Assembly: GCF_900187975.1 (NCBI RefSeq)
Contig: NZ_FZPC01000005.1
Span: 62,001 to 126,000, forward strand
DNA length: 64,000 nucleotides
Direction of reading: 5' to 3'
From: Pseudomonas delhiensis
Lineage (GTDB): Bacteria > Pseudomonadota > Gammaproteobacteria > Pseudomonadales > Pseudomonadaceae
Position 1 is the first letter of the stretch; each line of letters starts with the position of its first letter. This document shows, in pieces, positions 1 through 11,566 of this stretch. The notes under the pieces were generated by a model. The model made no database searches. It was not told the origin of the DNA and saw nothing but the letters and a program-made list of their open reading frames with translations. A program made the position numbers and the translations under genes.

Positions 1-132
1 CAGCAGCCAGGGCGACAGCAGCTTGCCCGCAAGGCTGAGGCTGCGTTCGCGCCAGCCCTCCACGGCGAGCTTCTGGGCGACCTGGCCGAGGCAGGTGAGC
101 AGGCACACGGCGGCGAGCAGCGCGGCGGTCAT
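1..132 (-). CDS. arnE: ArnE, L-Ara4N-phosphoundecaprenol flippase subunit (partial)
   Basis: The first 44 codons are visible, and the gene runs off the window's left edge. The reading begins [20 protein letters not shown], a hydrophobic first helix with the LTCLGQxAQK pattern of ArnE (small multidrug resistance/EamA fold). With ArnF it is thought to flip undecaprenyl-phosphate-L-Ara4N to the periplasmic face of the inner membrane, where ArnT uses it. The start ATG overlaps the arnT stop as ATGA, continuing the chain of translationally coupled genes. The identity rests on this short N-terminus plus its position after arnT, which is the usual order. Confidence 0.85.
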   Translation of the reverse strand, partial: MTAALLAAVCLLTCLGQVAQKLAVEGWRERSLSLAGKLLSPWLL

Positions 133-1775
133 GGCGCGGCCTGCGGGATCAGCAGGAAGACCAGGTGGTTCTCCCGGTAGCTGGTGGCGTCCCGCGGCAT
201 CAGCGCCAGCTCGGCCTCGTCGCCGGGGCTGTTGACGCGCAGGATCACCCCCACCGGGCCCTGGCGGCGCGCCGCGGCGAGCCAGGCGGGGAACTGTTCG
301 AGGCCGATGCGCCGGCCACTGGCGTCGGGGTAGCCGAGGCCGTATTTCAGCTCGCCCTCGGTGTTGAGCAGGAACACCTCGCTGCGCCCGGTGCGCCAGG
401 CCAGCGCCGAGGCGGCGCCCAGGTCGTTGCTCAGCAGGGTGGTGGCCGTGCCCAGCTCGTCCAGGTGCTGGGCGATGAACTGGTCGGGCATCTTGCTGTT
501 GACCATGCGCTCGGGCAGCGCCGCCGGCGCCGCGGCCACCAGCAGCCAGGCAGCCAGCGCCGGGGCAGCCCACAGCTGCTGCGGGCGCAGCCACTGCAGG
601 GCGCCGCACAGGGCCCAGAGGGCGCAGACCAGGCCGACCAGCAGCAGGCTCGGCAGTTGCTGGTGGTACAGCGCTTTCTTCGCCTGCAGGAACACCAGCG
701 CGGCCAGGCCGAGCAGGCCCAGCAGCAGGTTCAGCGCGCCGTTCAGGCGCAGCGCCCCTAGGCGTCCGCGCTCCAGGGCGCTGGCCAGGGCATCGGCCAT
801 CAGCAGGGCCAGCGGCGCGAAGCAGGGCATGATGTAGGTCGGCAGCTTGCCCTTGGCCAGGCTGAAGAACAGGAAGGGCATCAGGAACCACAGCAGCAGG
901 AATGCCGCATGGGGCTCGCGGCGCGCCTGCCAGCCGCGCTGGAAGGCGGCGGGGACGAGCAGCGTCCAGGGCGCCGCGCAGGCGAACAGCAGCGGCACGA
1001 AGAACCAGAACGGCCGCGCGTGCTGGGCGTCGCTGCCGGCGAAGCGCTGGATGTGCTCGTGCCAGAAGAAGAAATGCCAGAAGTCCGCTTCGCGCAGGTG
1101 CACCGCCAGCGCCCAGGGCAGGCTGGCCAGCAGCGCCGCCAGCACCGCCAGCGGGCCGAGCAGGAACAGCTCGCCCAGGCGTCGGCGCCACAGCGCATAG
1201 GGCAGGGCCACCAGCACCGGCAGCAGGCCGGCGAGGAAGCCCTTGGTCATGAAGCCCATGGCGCAGGCCACGCCCAGCAGCGCCCAGGCGCCCAGGCGGG
1301 TGCGGGGGGCTTCGGCCTCGAAGGCGAACCACAGGGCGAACAGGCTCAGGTTCACCCACAGGGTGAACTGCGGGTCGAGGTTGGCGTAGCCGGCCTGGCC
1401 GGCGATCAGCGCGAAGCTGGCATAGAGCAGCGCGGCGGTCCACGCCCGGCCCGGCTGCGGCCACAGCCGCCGGGCCAGCAGCCAGACCAGCAGGGTGCTG
1501 CAGGCGCTGACCAGCACCGAGGCGACGCGCACGCCGAACAGGTTCTCACCGAACAGCGCCTGGCCCAGGGCCACCAGCCAGTAGCCGGCGATGGGCTTCT
1601 CGAAGTAGCGCAGGCCGAGGAAGTGCGGCGCCACCCAGTCGCCGCGCCGCAGCATTTCCTGGGCGGCCTGGGCGTAGCGCGCCTCGTCGGGTATCCACAG
1701 GCCGTGCAGGCCCAGCGGCACCAGGAAGAACAACAGCAGGACGGCCGCGGCCAGCAGCCCGTAGCGCCGGCTCAT
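129..1775 (-). CDS. arnT: ArnT, lipid A 4-amino-4-deoxy-L-arabinosyltransferase
   Basis: The product is 548 aa, the normal length for this GT83/PMT-like inner-membrane enzyme. It moves L-Ara4N from undecaprenyl phosphate to lipid A phosphates on the periplasmic side, giving resistance to polymyxin and cationic peptides. The N-terminus holds a membrane helix followed by the first periplasmic loop motif [10 protein letters not shown], with the acidic DE pair near residue 30, and then FEKPIAGYW. Many hydrophobic helices follow, then a soluble C-terminal domain. The start ATG overlaps the arnD stop (ATGA), so translation is probably coupled. A longer reading upstream in this frame is only the antisense/out-of-frame extension across arnD. 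Confidence 0.95.
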   Translation of the reverse strand: MSRRYGLLAAAVLLLFFLVPLGLHGLWIPDEARYAQAAQEMLRRGDWVAPHFLGLRYFEKPIAGYWLVALGQALFGENLFGVRVASVLVSACSTLLVWLLARRLWPQPGRAWTAALLYASFALIAGQAGYANLDPQFTLWVNLSLFALWFAFEAEAPRTRLGAWALLGVACAMGFMTKGFLAGLLPVLVALPYALWRRRLGELFLLGPLAVLAALLASLPWALAVHLREADFWHFFFWHEHIQRFAGSDAQHARPFWFFVPLLFACAAPWTLLVPAAFQRGWQARREPHAAFLLLWFLMPFLFFSLAKGKLPTYIMPCFAPLALLMADALASALERGRLGALRLNGALNLLLGLLGLAALVFLQAKKALYHQQLPSLLLVGLVCALWALCGALQWLRPQQLWAAPALAAWLLVAAAPAALPERMVNSKMPDQFIAQHLDELGTATTLLSNDLGAASALAWRTGRSEVFLLNTEGELKYGLGYPDASGRRIGLEQFPAWLAAARRQGPVGVILRVNSPGDEAELALMPRDATSYRENHLVFLLIPQAAP

Positions 1776-2653
1776 CGCTGCACGCCCAGCCAGCCTTCGC
1801 GGCCCGCCAGGCTGCCGCGGCGCAGTTCGCCCAGCGGCAGCGTCGCCGGGTCGGCCGGCAGCAACTGGCCGAGCGGGCGGAAGTGGATGCCGCCCTCGCG
1901 GGCATGGCCCAGCAACTGGCGGAAGGCGTCGGCCATGACGATGCCTTCCACCTCGGCGTGCACGGTGTAGACGTTCAGCGCCTGCGGGCGGAAGCGGGCC
2001 ATGATGAAGTCGTTGAAGGCGCCGGCGGGGACCGCCGTGCCCACCACCTCGTCGAAGGTCGGCAGGTCCACCGGCACCTGCGGGGTGCCCGGGCGGCCGT
2101 CGGCCAGGCGCGGGCGGAACGGCGCGCTGCCGCGGCAGTCGCTGTTGTAGCGGAAGCCGAAGGCCTCCTTGGCCTGCACGGTGCGCTCGTCGGCGCGCCA
2201 GCCGGCCACCGCCGAGCAGTCCACGCGGCGGCCGAGGATGTCGCTCAGGCTGTCCACGCCCAGGGCGATCTGCCGGTGCAGCTGCTCGGCGCTCCAGCGC
2301 CCGGCGTTGGCCTGCCAGCCGTGGTGGTCCCAGGCGTGCAGGCCGACCTCGTGGCCGGCCGCCTGGGTGCGCCGCATCAACGGGCCGAGGTCGCGGCCGA
2401 TGGGCCGGCCGGGCCAGGCGGTGCCGGCCAGGAGGATGTCCCAGCCATACAGGCTGGCGGCCTTCGAGCGCAGCATCTTGCCCAGGAAGCGCGGCCGCGC
2501 CAGGCGCCACAGGTGGCGGCCCATGTTGTCCGGGCCGACGCTGAAGAAGAAGGTCGCCCTGATCCCGGCCTCGTCGAGCATGTCGAGCAGCCGCGGCACG
2601 CCGTCACGGGTGCCGCGGTAAGTGTCGACGTCGATGCGCAGACCGGCCTGCAT
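1772..2653 (-). CDS. arnD: ArnD, 4-deoxy-4-formamido-L-arabinose-phosphoundecaprenol deformylase
   Basis: This 293-aa polysaccharide-deacetylase-family (NodB/CE4) protein removes the formyl group from undecaprenyl-phosphate-L-Ara4FN, making the pathway irreversible. It begins [20 protein letters not shown]. The DVD metal/acid motif lies near residues 8-10, and a histidine motif (LHAWDHHGW) comes later. The ATG overlaps the arnA stop by ATGA, as elsewhere in this operon, which decides this start over an upstream in-frame codon at 2707. Confidence 0.95.
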   Translation of the reverse strand: MQAGLRIDVDTYRGTRDGVPRLLDMLDEAGIRATFFFSVGPDNMGRHLWRLARPRFLGKMLRSKAASLYGWDILLAGTAWPGRPIGRDLGPLMRRTQAAGHEVGLHAWDHHGWQANAGRWSAEQLHRQIALGVDSLSDILGRRVDCSAVAGWRADERTVQAKEAFGFRYNSDCRGSAPFRPRLADGRPGTPQVPVDLPTFDEVVGTAVPAGAFNDFIMARFRPQALNVYTVHAEVEGIVMADAFRQLLGHAREGGIHFRPLGQLLPADPATLPLGELRRGSLAGREGWLGVQR

Positions 2654-4656
2654 CAGCTGGCGAGCCTCGGCTTGCCGGCCTGCCGCTGTTCGGCGATGGC
2701 CTCGCACAGGAAGAAGTCGAGGGTCTTGGCGATGGTCTCGCGCAGGGGCACGCTCGGCTCCCAGTCCAGCAGGCGGCGGGCGTTGTCGATGCTCGGCTTG
2801 CGGTGCGCCACGTCCTGGTAGCCGTCGCCGTAGAAGCTGCGGCTTTCCACCTCGCGGAAGCCGGCGAAGGGCGGGAAGTGCGCGCGCAGCGGGTGGGCTT
2901 CGAACTGGCGCAGCAGTTCCTCACCCAACTCGCGGATGCTCGCTTCGTTGTCCGGGTTGCCGATGTTGACGATCTGCCCGTCGCAGCGTCCGCCTGCGTT
3001 GTCGACGATGCGCGCCAGCGCCTCGATGCCGTCGTCCACGTCGGTGAAGCAGCGCTTCTGCGCGCCGCCGTCGACCAGGCGGATCGGCGTGCCTTCCACC
3101 AGGTGCAGGATCAGTTGTGTGATGGCCCGCGAGCTGCCGATGCGCGCCGAGTCCAGGCGGTCCAGGCGCGGGCCCATCCAGTTGAACGGGCGGAACAGGG
3201 TGAAGCGCAGGCCCTTCTGGCCGTAGGCCCAGATCACCCGGTCGAGCAGCTGCTTGGACACCGAGTAGATCCAGCGCTGCTTGTTGATCGGCCCCACCAC
3301 CAGGTTCGAGCTGTCCTCGTCGAAGCTGGCGTCGCTGCACATGCCGTATACCTCGGAGGTGGACGGGAAGATCACCCGCTTGCCGTACTTCACGCAGTAG
3401 CGGACCAGCTTGAGGTTCTCCTCGAAGTCCAGCTCGAACACCCGCAGCGGGTTGCGGGTGTATTCGATCGGGGTGGCGATGGCCACCAGCGGCAGCACCA
3501 CATCGCACTTCTTGATGTGGTACTCGATCCACTCGCTGTGGATGCCGATGTCGCCCTCGACGAAGTGGAAGTCCGGGTTGCTCTTCAGCCGCTCGATGGC
3601 GTCGGAGCCGATGTCCAGGCCGTAGACCTCGTAGCCGCCGTCGCGCAGCAGGCGTTCGGAGAGGTGGTTGCCGATGAAGCCGTTGACGCCGAGGATCAGC
3701 ACCCGCGTCTTGCGCCTGGGCTTGGCCTGCGCATGCAGCCGCGAGCCCGCCACCAGGCCCATCTCGCGGGCCAGTTGCGGGCCGGCGAGGTAGAGGCCGG
3801 CGTCGCCCTGCTGGCCGGCGACTATCTCCAGGCTGTCTTCGCCGCAGGCGATGCGCAGCGGCTCCACGCCCAGCACGGCGCCGGCCGGGCGACCCTGGTT
3901 GCCGGGCACCACCTTCGACTGCCAGACGATCAGCTTGCGCTCGCCCACCGGGGCGAAGGCGCCGGGGTAGGGCTGGGTCACCGCGCGCACCAGGTTGTGC
4001 AGCTCGCGGGCCGGGCGGCGCCAGTCGAGCAGGCCGTCGGCCGGGGTGCGGCGGCCGAAGTAGCTGGCCTGGCGCTCGTCCTGTTCGCGTTCGACGAAGT
4101 CGCCTTCGCGCAGCGCCGGCAGCACCCGGCCGAGCAGTTCGGCGGCGCACTCGCGCAGCTTGCCGTGCAGGCTCAGGGCGGTGTCGTCCTCGTCGATGGC
4201 GACGCGCTGCTGGGCGACGATGGCGCCAGCGTCTGCGCGCTTGACCATGCGGTGCAGGGTCACGCCGGTCTCGCTCTCGCCATTGACCAGCACCCAGTTG
4301 GCCGGGGCGCGGCCACGGTAGCGCGGCAGCAGCGAGCCGTGCAGGTTGAAGGCGCCACGGCTGGCGCAGGCCAGCAGTTCGTCGCCGAGCAGGTGGCGGT
4401 AGTAGAAGGAGAAGATGTATTGCGGTTGCAGCTCGCGGATGCGCGCGACCCACAGCGGGTGGTTGACGTCCTCCGAGGCGTGCACCGGGATGCCGCGCTG
4501 TGCGCACAGCTGCGCCACCGAGCCGAAGAAGCGGTTCTCCCGCGGGTCGTCGGCATGGGTGAAGACCGCGTCGATCTGGTAGCCGGCGGCCAGCAGGGCT
4601 TCGATGCCGGCGCAGCCGATGTCGTGGTAGGCGAATACGAGGGTCTTGGCGCTCAT
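2653..4656 (-). CDS. arnA: ArnA, bifunctional UDP-L-Ara4N formyltransferase / UDP-glucuronate decarboxylase
   Basis: The 667-aa protein has the two ArnA domains in order. The N-terminal formyltransferase (about 1-300) shows N104, H106 in [15 protein letters not shown] and D142 as the likely catalytic triad. The C-terminal short-chain dehydrogenase (from about 313) shows the Rossmann motif GVNGFIG, then PSTSEVYGM and YSVSK with the catalytic Ser/Glu and Tyr-x3-Lys. It makes UDP-Ara4-ketopyranose from UDP-glucuronate and formylates UDP-Ara4N. It overlaps arnC upstream and arnD downstream by 4 bp each. The ATG at 4656 is preferred because it begins the conserved [14 protein letters not shown] and forms the overlap. 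Confidence 0.96.
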   Translation of the reverse strand: MSAKTLVFAYHDIGCAGIEALLAAGYQIDAVFTHADDPRENRFFGSVAQLCAQRGIPVHASEDVNHPLWVARIRELQPQYIFSFYYRHLLGDELLACASRGAFNLHGSLLPRYRGRAPANWVLVNGESETGVTLHRMVKRADAGAIVAQQRVAIDEDDTALSLHGKLRECAAELLGRVLPALREGDFVEREQDERQASYFGRRTPADGLLDWRRPARELHNLVRAVTQPYPGAFAPVGERKLIVWQSKVVPGNQGRPAGAVLGVEPLRIACGEDSLEIVAGQQGDAGLYLAGPQLAREMGLVAGSRLHAQAKPRRKTRVLILGVNGFIGNHLSERLLRDGGYEVYGLDIGSDAIERLKSNPDFHFVEGDIGIHSEWIEYHIKKCDVVLPLVAIATPIEYTRNPLRVFELDFEENLKLVRYCVKYGKRVIFPSTSEVYGMCSDASFDEDSSNLVVGPINKQRWIYSVSKQLLDRVIWAYGQKGLRFTLFRPFNWMGPRLDRLDSARIGSSRAITQLILHLVEGTPIRLVDGGAQKRCFTDVDDGIEALARIVDNAGGRCDGQIVNIGNPDNEASIRELGEELLRQFEAHPLRAHFPPFAGFREVESRSFYGDGYQDVAHRKPSIDNARRLLDWEPSVPLRETIAKTLDFFLCEAIAEQRQAGKPRLAS

Positions 4657-5666
4657 TGGGCGAGGGACTCGACGACAGGGGAAGGGGAGATCGACGCGGT
4701 GCCGGCGGTGGGCAGGGCGGCACCGCGCGCCACGCGCTCGATGAAGAAGCGCGGGCGGGCGCGCACGTCGTTGTACATGCGGCCCAGGTACTCGCCGAGC
4801 AGGCCCATGCCCACCAGTTGCGCGCCGGTGAAGATGAACAGGATGGCGAACAGCACGAACAGTCCGTCGCCGGCCCAGGCCGCGCCGAACAGCAGGCGCA
4901 GCGCCAGCAGCAGGACGCCGAAGGCCACGCCGGCCACCGCCATGCCGCCGCCGACCAGGCTGAGCAGGCGCAGCGGGCTGGTGGTCATGCAGGTGACCAG
5001 GTCGAACATCAGGTTGATCAGCCGCAGGAAGTCGTACTTCGACTCGCCGTGCTCGCGCTCGGCGTGGCCGACGACGATCTCGCTGGTGTGGCGGGCGAAG
5101 CCGTTGGCCAGGATCGGGATGAAGGTGCTGCGCTCGCGGCAGGCCAGCATGGCCTTGACGATGCCGCGGCGGTAGGCGCGCAGCATGCAGCCGTAGTCGC
5201 TCATGGCCACGCCGGTGGAGCGCTGCACGGCCAGGTTGATCAGCCGCGACGGCCAGCGGCGCAGGGCCGAGTCCCGGCGGTTGCCGCGCACCGTGCCGAC
5301 CACGTCGTAGCCCTGCGCGGCCTGCTCGACCAGGCGCGGGATTTCTTCCGGCGGGTTCTGCAGGTCGGCGTCGAGGGTGATCACCAGGTCGCCGCGGCAC
5401 TGCTCGAAGCCGGCCATGATCGCCGCGTGCTGGCCGTAGTTGCGGTTGAGGATGACCGCCAGCACGTGGCTGCCGGGGGCCTCGGCGGCTTCCAGGATGA
5501 GCTCGGCGGAACGGTCGCGGCTGCCGTCGTCGACCAGCACCAGCTCGTAGGCGCGGCCGAGCTGGCGGCAGGCCGCCTCGCTGCGGCGCAGCAGCTCGGG
5601 CAGGCTGGCTTCTTCGTTGTAGACCGGGATGACCACGGAGACGCAGTCGATGGCGTAAGGTTTCAC
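4653..5666 (-). CDS. arnC: ArnC, undecaprenyl-phosphate 4-deoxy-4-formamido-L-arabinose transferase
   Basis: This is a 337-aa GT2 glycosyltransferase with the A-fold motifs [28 protein letters not shown] and [13 protein letters not shown], followed by two C-terminal membrane helices. It attaches L-Ara4FN from UDP to undecaprenyl phosphate at the cytoplasmic face. The GTG start at 5666 is chosen because homologues begin at KPYxIDxVSVV, it lies 5 bp after the arnB stop, and a GGTGA element sits just upstream. The longer upstream reading would overlap arnB by 100 bp. Confidence 0.95.
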   Translation of the reverse strand: MKPYAIDCVSVVIPVYNEEASLPELLRRSEAACRQLGRAYELVLVDDGSRDRSAELILEAAEAPGSHVLAVILNRNYGQHAAIMAGFEQCRGDLVITLDADLQNPPEEIPRLVEQAAQGYDVVGTVRGNRRDSALRRWPSRLINLAVQRSTGVAMSDYGCMLRAYRRGIVKAMLACRERSTFIPILANGFARHTSEIVVGHAEREHGESKYDFLRLINLMFDLVTCMTTSPLRLLSLVGGGMAVAGVAFGVLLLALRLLFGAAWAGDGLFVLFAILFIFTGAQLVGMGLLGEYLGRMYNDVRARPRFFIERVARGAALPTAGTASISPSPVVESLAQ

Positions 5667-5671
5667 GGGGT

Positions 5672-6811
5672 TCACCGCAGGAGGGTTTCGCAGGCCCCGA
5701 CCACGCGCGCCAGGTCGGCCTCGGTCATGTCGGGGAACAGCGGGATGGAACACAGGCGCGCCGAGTTCCATTCGGTGGCGGGCAGGCTGAGGCCGGGGAA
5801 GCGCTGGCGGTACCAGCTGTGCAGGTGGGTGCCGATGAAGTGGATGCCGCTGCCGATGCCGCGCTGCTGCAGGGCCTGCATGAAGGCGTCGCGATCGATG
5901 CCGCAGGCCTGCTCGTCGATGCGCAGGATGAACAGGTGCCAGGCGTGCCGCTGCGGGTAGCCGGGCACGGCCAGCGGCTGCACCGGCAGGTGCGCCAGGC
6001 GCTCCCGGTACTGCTCGGCCAGTTCGGCGCGGCGCGCGTTGAGGGCGTCCAGGCGCTGCAGCTGCACCAGCGCGATGGCGGCGTTGATGTCGGTGAGGTT
6101 GTACTTGAAGCCCGGTTCGGTCACCTGCGCCTGGGGCTTGCGGCCGTGGCTCAGGCGGTCGTAGGCGTCCACGCCCAGGCCGTGGAACTTCAGGGTGCGC
6201 ACGCGGTTGGCCAGGGCCTCGTCGTCGCTGACGAACATCCCGCCTTCGGCGCAGGTCATGTTCTTGATCGCGTGGAAGGAGAAGATCGCCGTGCCGCGCG
6301 CGCCGACGTGGCGGCCGCGGTAGCGGGTGCCGGCGGCGTGGGCGGCGTCCTCGATCACCGCGATGCCGTGTTTTTCGGCCAGCGCGTAGAGCGGGTCCAG
6401 GTCGAAGGCGGCGCCGGCGTAGTGCACCGGGACTATCGCTTTCGTGCGCGGGGTGATGGCCGCCTCGATGCGCGCGGCGTCGGTCATCAGGGTGTCGCGG
6501 TCGACGTCGACGAACACCGGGGTGGCGCCCAGCAGGCAGATCATGTTGGCGGTGGACACCCAGGTCTGCGACGGGGTGATCACCTCGTCGCCCGGGCCTA
6601 TGCCCAGGGCCAGCAGGGCGATGTGCATGGCGCCGGTGGCCGAGGCCACGGCCACGGCGTGCCTGCAGCCGACGTAGTCGGCGAAGCGCTGCTCCAGCAG
6701 CTGGTTCTTCGGGCCGGTGGTGATCCAGCCGGAGCCGAGCACTTCATTGACGGCCTGGATTTCCTCGGCGCCGATGCTGGGCCGGGAGAAGGGGAGGAAG
6801 GGGTTGTCCAT
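5672..6811 (-). CDS. arnB: ArnB, UDP-Ara4-keto aminotransferase
   Basis: This is a 379-aa PLP-dependent DegT/DnrJ/EryC1 aminotransferase that uses glutamate to convert UDP-Ara4-keto to UDP-L-Ara4N. Visible motifs are [28 protein letters not shown] and the PLP-lysine motif [15 protein letters not shown]. It is the first gene of the operon. I start at ATG 6811 ([14 protein letters not shown]), where homologues begin. An in-frame ATG at 6847 adds 12 poorly conserved residues, and neither start has a strong ribosome-binding site. The upstream 360 bp hold a weak PmrA-like box and the divergent transporter promoter. Confidence 0.95.
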   Translation of the reverse strand: MDNPFLPFSRPSIGAEEIQAVNEVLGSGWITTGPKNQLLEQRFADYVGCRHAVAVASATGAMHIALLALGIGPGDEVITPSQTWVSTANMICLLGATPVFVDVDRDTLMTDAARIEAAITPRTKAIVPVHYAGAAFDLDPLYALAEKHGIAVIEDAAHAAGTRYRGRHVGARGTAIFSFHAIKNMTCAEGGMFVSDDEALANRVRTLKFHGLGVDAYDRLSHGRKPQAQVTEPGFKYNLTDINAAIALVQLQRLDALNARRAELAEQYRERLAHLPVQPLAVPGYPQRHAWHLFILRIDEQACGIDRDAFMQALQQRGIGSGIHFIGTHLHSWYRQRFPGLSLPATEWNSARLCSIPLFPDMTEADLARVVGACETLLR

Positions 6812-6862
6812 GCACTTCACGGGGTGGTGGCGATTCTCTGGGCTCATGCTCGCCGAGCGATC

Positions 6863-6879
6863 GTTAAGAACCCGTTATG
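6863..6879 (-). promoter_or_regulatory. Possible PmrA-type box upstream of arnB
   Basis: Read on the minus strand this is CATAAC-GGGTT-CTTAAC, two hexamers 5 bp apart resembling the PmrA box YTTAAK-N5-YTTAAK known from arn operons. One half has one mismatch and the other two. No clear -10 follows at the expected distance, so support is modest. The rest of the 6812-7171 gap is GC-rich (6890-7030) and then holds the promoter and operator palindromes of the divergent gene. Confidence 0.35.
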
Positions 6880-7041
6880 GGCGTGTTCGAAAAATGTCGC
6901 GGCGCCGCCCGCACCCTCGCGGGGCAGGGTGATGGGGACCGCGCGGGCCGCTTCGGGGGCTCCGCCAGGCTCGTCGGCACCTGCCGCGCCAGGCGCCGGA
7001 ACGGGGCCTGGAGGGCGCGGCCGCTCTATTGCGGGGCAAAT

Positions 7042-7089
7042 TGAACGATCGCTCGAAATGGCCGGAAAACACTGTTGAACACTCGTTCA
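7042..7089 (+). promoter_or_regulatory. Paired TGAAC-N4-GTTCA operator-like palindromes
   Basis: A perfect palindrome TGAAC-ACTC-GTTCA sits at 7076-7089. A degenerate copy TGAAC-GATC-GCTCG lies at 7042-7055, 34 bp away, about three helical turns. Short palindromes of this kind are typical TetR-family operators, and a TetR/BetI-like gene lies at the end of the same transporter cluster. The perfect copy overlaps the predicted -35 element, as expected for repression. Assignment to that regulator is inference. Confidence 0.5.
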
Positions 7090-7103
7090 TTCGTGGTTAT
7101 GGT
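7075..7103 (+). promoter_or_regulatory. Predicted sigma-70 promoter of the aminotransferase-ABC operon
   Basis: TTGAAC (7075-7080) is separated by 17 bp from TATGGT (7098-7103). Each hexamer matches four of six consensus positions. The -35 hexamer lies inside the TGAAC-N4-GTTCA palindrome. The coding start is 69 bp downstream of the -10. Confidence 0.45.
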
Positions 7104-7171
7104 GATGCCACGCCCCGCGGCCTGGCAGCGTTCCAGCCACGGGTTCTCCGTCATTCGGGTGAGGTCCGTGC

Positions 7172-9190
<2,019 letters not shown>

Positions 9191-9258
9191 ACCGGCCGCG
9201 GCGCGGCCACCTGACAAGCTTCTAGCACGACAAACCACAAGAAAGCGGAAGGGGCATC

Positions 9259-10047
9259 ATGAACAGACAGGGTCTTTGCGGTTGGTTGGCGGGTGCGGCA
9301 TTGCTGGCGGCGGGCATGGCCAGCGCGCAGGCGGAGACATTGCGCTTCGCCCTGGCGGCGGAGCCCTACCCGCCATTCTCGGTGAAGCAGCCGGACGGCA
9401 GCTGGAGCGGCTTCGAGCCGGACCTGATCCACACGCTCTGCGCGCAGATGCAGGCGCAGTGCGAGATCGACGAGGTGGCCTGGGACGGCATCATCCCGGC
9501 GCTGCTGGCGAAGAAGGTCGACGTGATCTTCAACTCCCTGTCCATCACCGAGGAGCGCGAGAAGCAGATCGCCTTCAGCGTGCCCTACTACGACACCCCG
9601 GTGGCGGTGGCCGCGCCGGCCGCCAGCGACATAGTCGTCAGCCCCGAGGGGCTGAAGGGCAAGGTGATCGGCGTGCAGATCTCCACCGTCAGCTCCAACT
9701 ACCTGAAGAAGTACTACGAGAAGATCGCCGACGTGCGCTACTACGACACCCAGGACTCGGTGAACGCCGACCTGGTGGCCGGGCGCATCGACCTGATGAT
9801 GGCCGACGGCATCGCCGTGAACACCTTCCTCAAGTCGCCCGATGCCCAGGCGGCGGGCATCGTCAGCAAGGGCGAGGTGCCCCACGACCCACTGTTCGGC
9901 CGCGGCGTGGGCGCCGGCCTGCGCAAGGACGACACGGCGCTGAAGGCGAAGCTGGACGAGGCCATCGGCAAGCTGCTGGCCAGCGACGACTACAAGGCGC
10001 TGTCGGACAAGTACTTCGGCCTGAGCGTCGCGCCCAGGCAGCCGTGA
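9259..10047 (+). CDS. Periplasmic polar amino-acid-binding protein
   Basis: This 262-aa protein has a Sec signal peptide (about 1-25, ending AQA) followed by a bacterial solute-binding family 3 domain: LRFALAAEPYPPFSVKQPDG, a GFEPDLIHTLC motif, and WDGIIPALLAKKVDVIFNSL. It would capture an amino acid and deliver it to the two permeases that follow. Similarity is to the His/Lys/Arg/octopine group, but the ligand cannot be read from sequence. A GGAAGGGG ribosome-binding site precedes the ATG. It lies 68 bp after the fused ATPase gene and is followed by a strong hairpin. Confidence 0.9.
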   Translation: MNRQGLCGWLAGAALLAAGMASAQAETLRFALAAEPYPPFSVKQPDGSWSGFEPDLIHTLCAQMQAQCEIDEVAWDGIIPALLAKKVDVIFNSLSITEEREKQIAFSVPYYDTPVAVAAPAASDIVVSPEGLKGKVIGVQISTVSSNYLKKYYEKIADVRYYDTQDSVNADLVAGRIDLMMADGIAVNTFLKSPDAQAAGIVSKGEVPHDPLFGRGVGAGLRKDDTALKAKLDEAIGKLLASDDYKALSDKYFGLSVAPRQP

Positions 10048-10053
10048 TGAACC

Positions 10054-10076
10054 GGTGCCGCCCGCCGGGCGGCGCC
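10054..10076 (+). other. Intercistronic hairpin after the binding-protein gene
   Basis: GGTGCCGCCC and GGGCGGCGCC form a 10-bp stem (one G-T pair) around a GCC loop, 7 bp after the stop. There is no T-run, so it is probably an mRNA-stabilising or processing element, a common device for keeping binding-protein levels above permease levels. Confidence 0.6.
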
Positions 10077-10095
10077 GTCGTTCGAGGAATTCGCC

Positions 10096-10806
10096 ATGCA
10101 ATCCTATCTCGACCTCGTCGGCTTCGGCGCCCAGGGCTGGGGGCCGGCGCTGCTGCGCGGGCTGCTGGTCACCCTGCAGATTTCCTTCGGCGCCTTCCTG
10201 GTCGGCATGCTCATCGGCCTGGGCGCCGCCAGCGCCAAGCTCAGCGGCTCGCGCCCGCTGGCCGCCATCGCCCGCGGCTACACCACCCTGTGCCGGGCTG
10301 TGCCGGAGCTGCTGCTGATCCTGCTGCTGTACTACGTCGGCTCCATGGGCCTGAACCAGCTGTTCGCCTGGCTCGGCCACGGTGACGTCAAGCTCGATGG
10401 CACCGTGGTCGCCATCGCCGTGCTCGGCCTGGTGCAGGGGGCCTACGCCTCGGAAATCTTCCGCGGCGCCATCCAGGCCATCCCCTACGGCCAGATCGAG
10501 GCGGCGCGGGCCTACGGCATGCACGGCTTCGGCCTGTTCCGCCGGGTCACCCTGCCGATCATGGCGCCCAACGCCCTGGCCGGCATGGCCAACCTGTGGG
10601 TCAACCTGATCAAGGACAGCGCGCTGATCAGCGTGGTGGGCACCAACGAGCTGCTCTACACCGCCAAGCAGGCGGCCGGCTCGACGCGCAGCTACCTGAC
10701 CTTCTACCTCACCGCGGCGGCGCTGTACTACCTGCTCACGGTGCTCTCCAACCTGTTCTCCGGCTGGCTCGAGCGGCGCTTCCGCCGCTGGATACCGGCG
10801 GTGTGA
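10096..10806 (+). CDS. Amino-acid ABC transporter permease (HisQ-like)
   Basis: A 236-aa inner-membrane protein of the His/Glu/Gln/Arg/opine permease family. It has an N-terminal helix LLRGLLVTLQISFGAFLVGM and the EAA coupling loop (QIEAARAYGMHGFGLFRRVTLP) that contacts the ATPase. The start has a GAGGAATT ribosome-binding site. It is 11 bp upstream of the second permease, with which it should form a heterodimer. Confidence 0.9.
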   Translation: MQSYLDLVGFGAQGWGPALLRGLLVTLQISFGAFLVGMLIGLGAASAKLSGSRPLAAIARGYTTLCRAVPELLLILLLYYVGSMGLNQLFAWLGHGDVKLDGTVVAIAVLGLVQGAYASEIFRGAIQAIPYGQIEAARAYGMHGFGLFRRVTLPIMAPNALAGMANLWVNLIKDSALISVVGTNELLYTAKQAAGSTRSYLTFYLTAAALYYLLTVLSNLFSGWLERRFRRWIPAV

Positions 10807-10816
10807 GGGGCGCGCG

Positions 10817-11566
10817 ATGAGCGATCACTGGATATTCGCCTACGGCAGCCTGCTGCTGCGCGGCCTGGGCACCACCCTGTCGCTGCTGCTGGTCAGCGCC
10901 GTGCTCGGCTTCGCCCTGGCGCTGCTGGTGGCGCTGGCGCGGATGTCGCGCAACCTGTTCGTGGCCAAGGCCAGCCTGGCCTTCACCAGCGTCATCCGCG
11001 GCACACCGCTGCTGGTGCAGATCTACACCTGCTACTACGGCCTGGGCAGCCTGTTCGCCACCTACCCGCCGATCCGCAGCAGCTTCCTCTGGCCCTACCT
11101 GCGCGACGGCTACTGGTACATCGTGCTGGCGCTGGTGCTGTCGGTGGGGGCCTACGTCGGCGAGGTGGTGCGCGGTGGCCTCAGGGCCGTGCCGCGCGGC
11201 GAGCTGGAAGCCGCCGCGGCCTTCGGCATGCACCGCCGCCTGGTGCTCTACCGCGTGTGGCTGCCGCGGGCCATCCGCCTGCTGCTGCCGACCCTGGCCG
11301 GGGAGACGGTGCTGCTGCTGAAGTCCACCGCGCTGGCCTCGACCATCGCCGTGGTCGACCTGCTCGGCGCGGCCAACGTGGTGCGCGCGCAGACCTTCCA
11401 GGTGTACCAGCCGCTGCTGCTGGTGGCGGCCATCTACGTGTGCCTGACGTTCATCATCGAGGGCCTGTTCAACCTGCTGGAGGGGGCCACCCCGGTGCGC
11501 CGCGAGTCCACCGCGCCGCGCTCGCGCGCCGGCTTCCTGTTCTGGCGGCGCAAGGCGAAGGCCTAG
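10817..11566 (+). CDS. Amino-acid ABC transporter permease (HisM-like)
   Basis: A 249-aa partner permease. It has membrane helices from about residue 12, the substrate-pathway motif SVIRGTPLLVQIY, and an EAA loop (ELEAAAAFGMHRRLVLYRVWLP). The C-terminal tail is basic and extended (RRESTAPRSRAGFLFWRRK), slightly longer than usual. Its TAG stop shares the four bases CTAG with the stop of the convergent TetR gene, so the two mRNAs overlap end to end. Confidence 0.9.
   Translation: MSDHWIFAYGSLLLRGLGTTLSLLLVSAVLGFALALLVALARMSRNLFVAKASLAFTSVIRGTPLLVQIYTCYYGLGSLFATYPPIRSSFLWPYLRDGYWYIVLALVLSVGAYVGEVVRGGLRAVPRGELEAAAAFGMHRRLVLYRVWLPRAIRLLLPTLAGETVLLLKSTALASTIAVVDLLGAANVVRAQTFQVYQPLLLVAAIYVCLTFIIEGLFNLLEGATPVRRESTAPRSRAGFLFWRRKAKA

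Noticed and set aside
909-1970. Long plus-strand readings opposite arn genes (and similar ones opposite most genes in the window)
   Set aside because: Antisense frames of GC-rich coding DNA stay open by codon bias; compositions rich in A, G, Q, H and V and no domains.
6811-6847. Longer arnB starting at 6847
   Set aside because: The extra 12 residues are unlike the family N-terminus, and the start would lie only 15 bp from the possible PmrA box.
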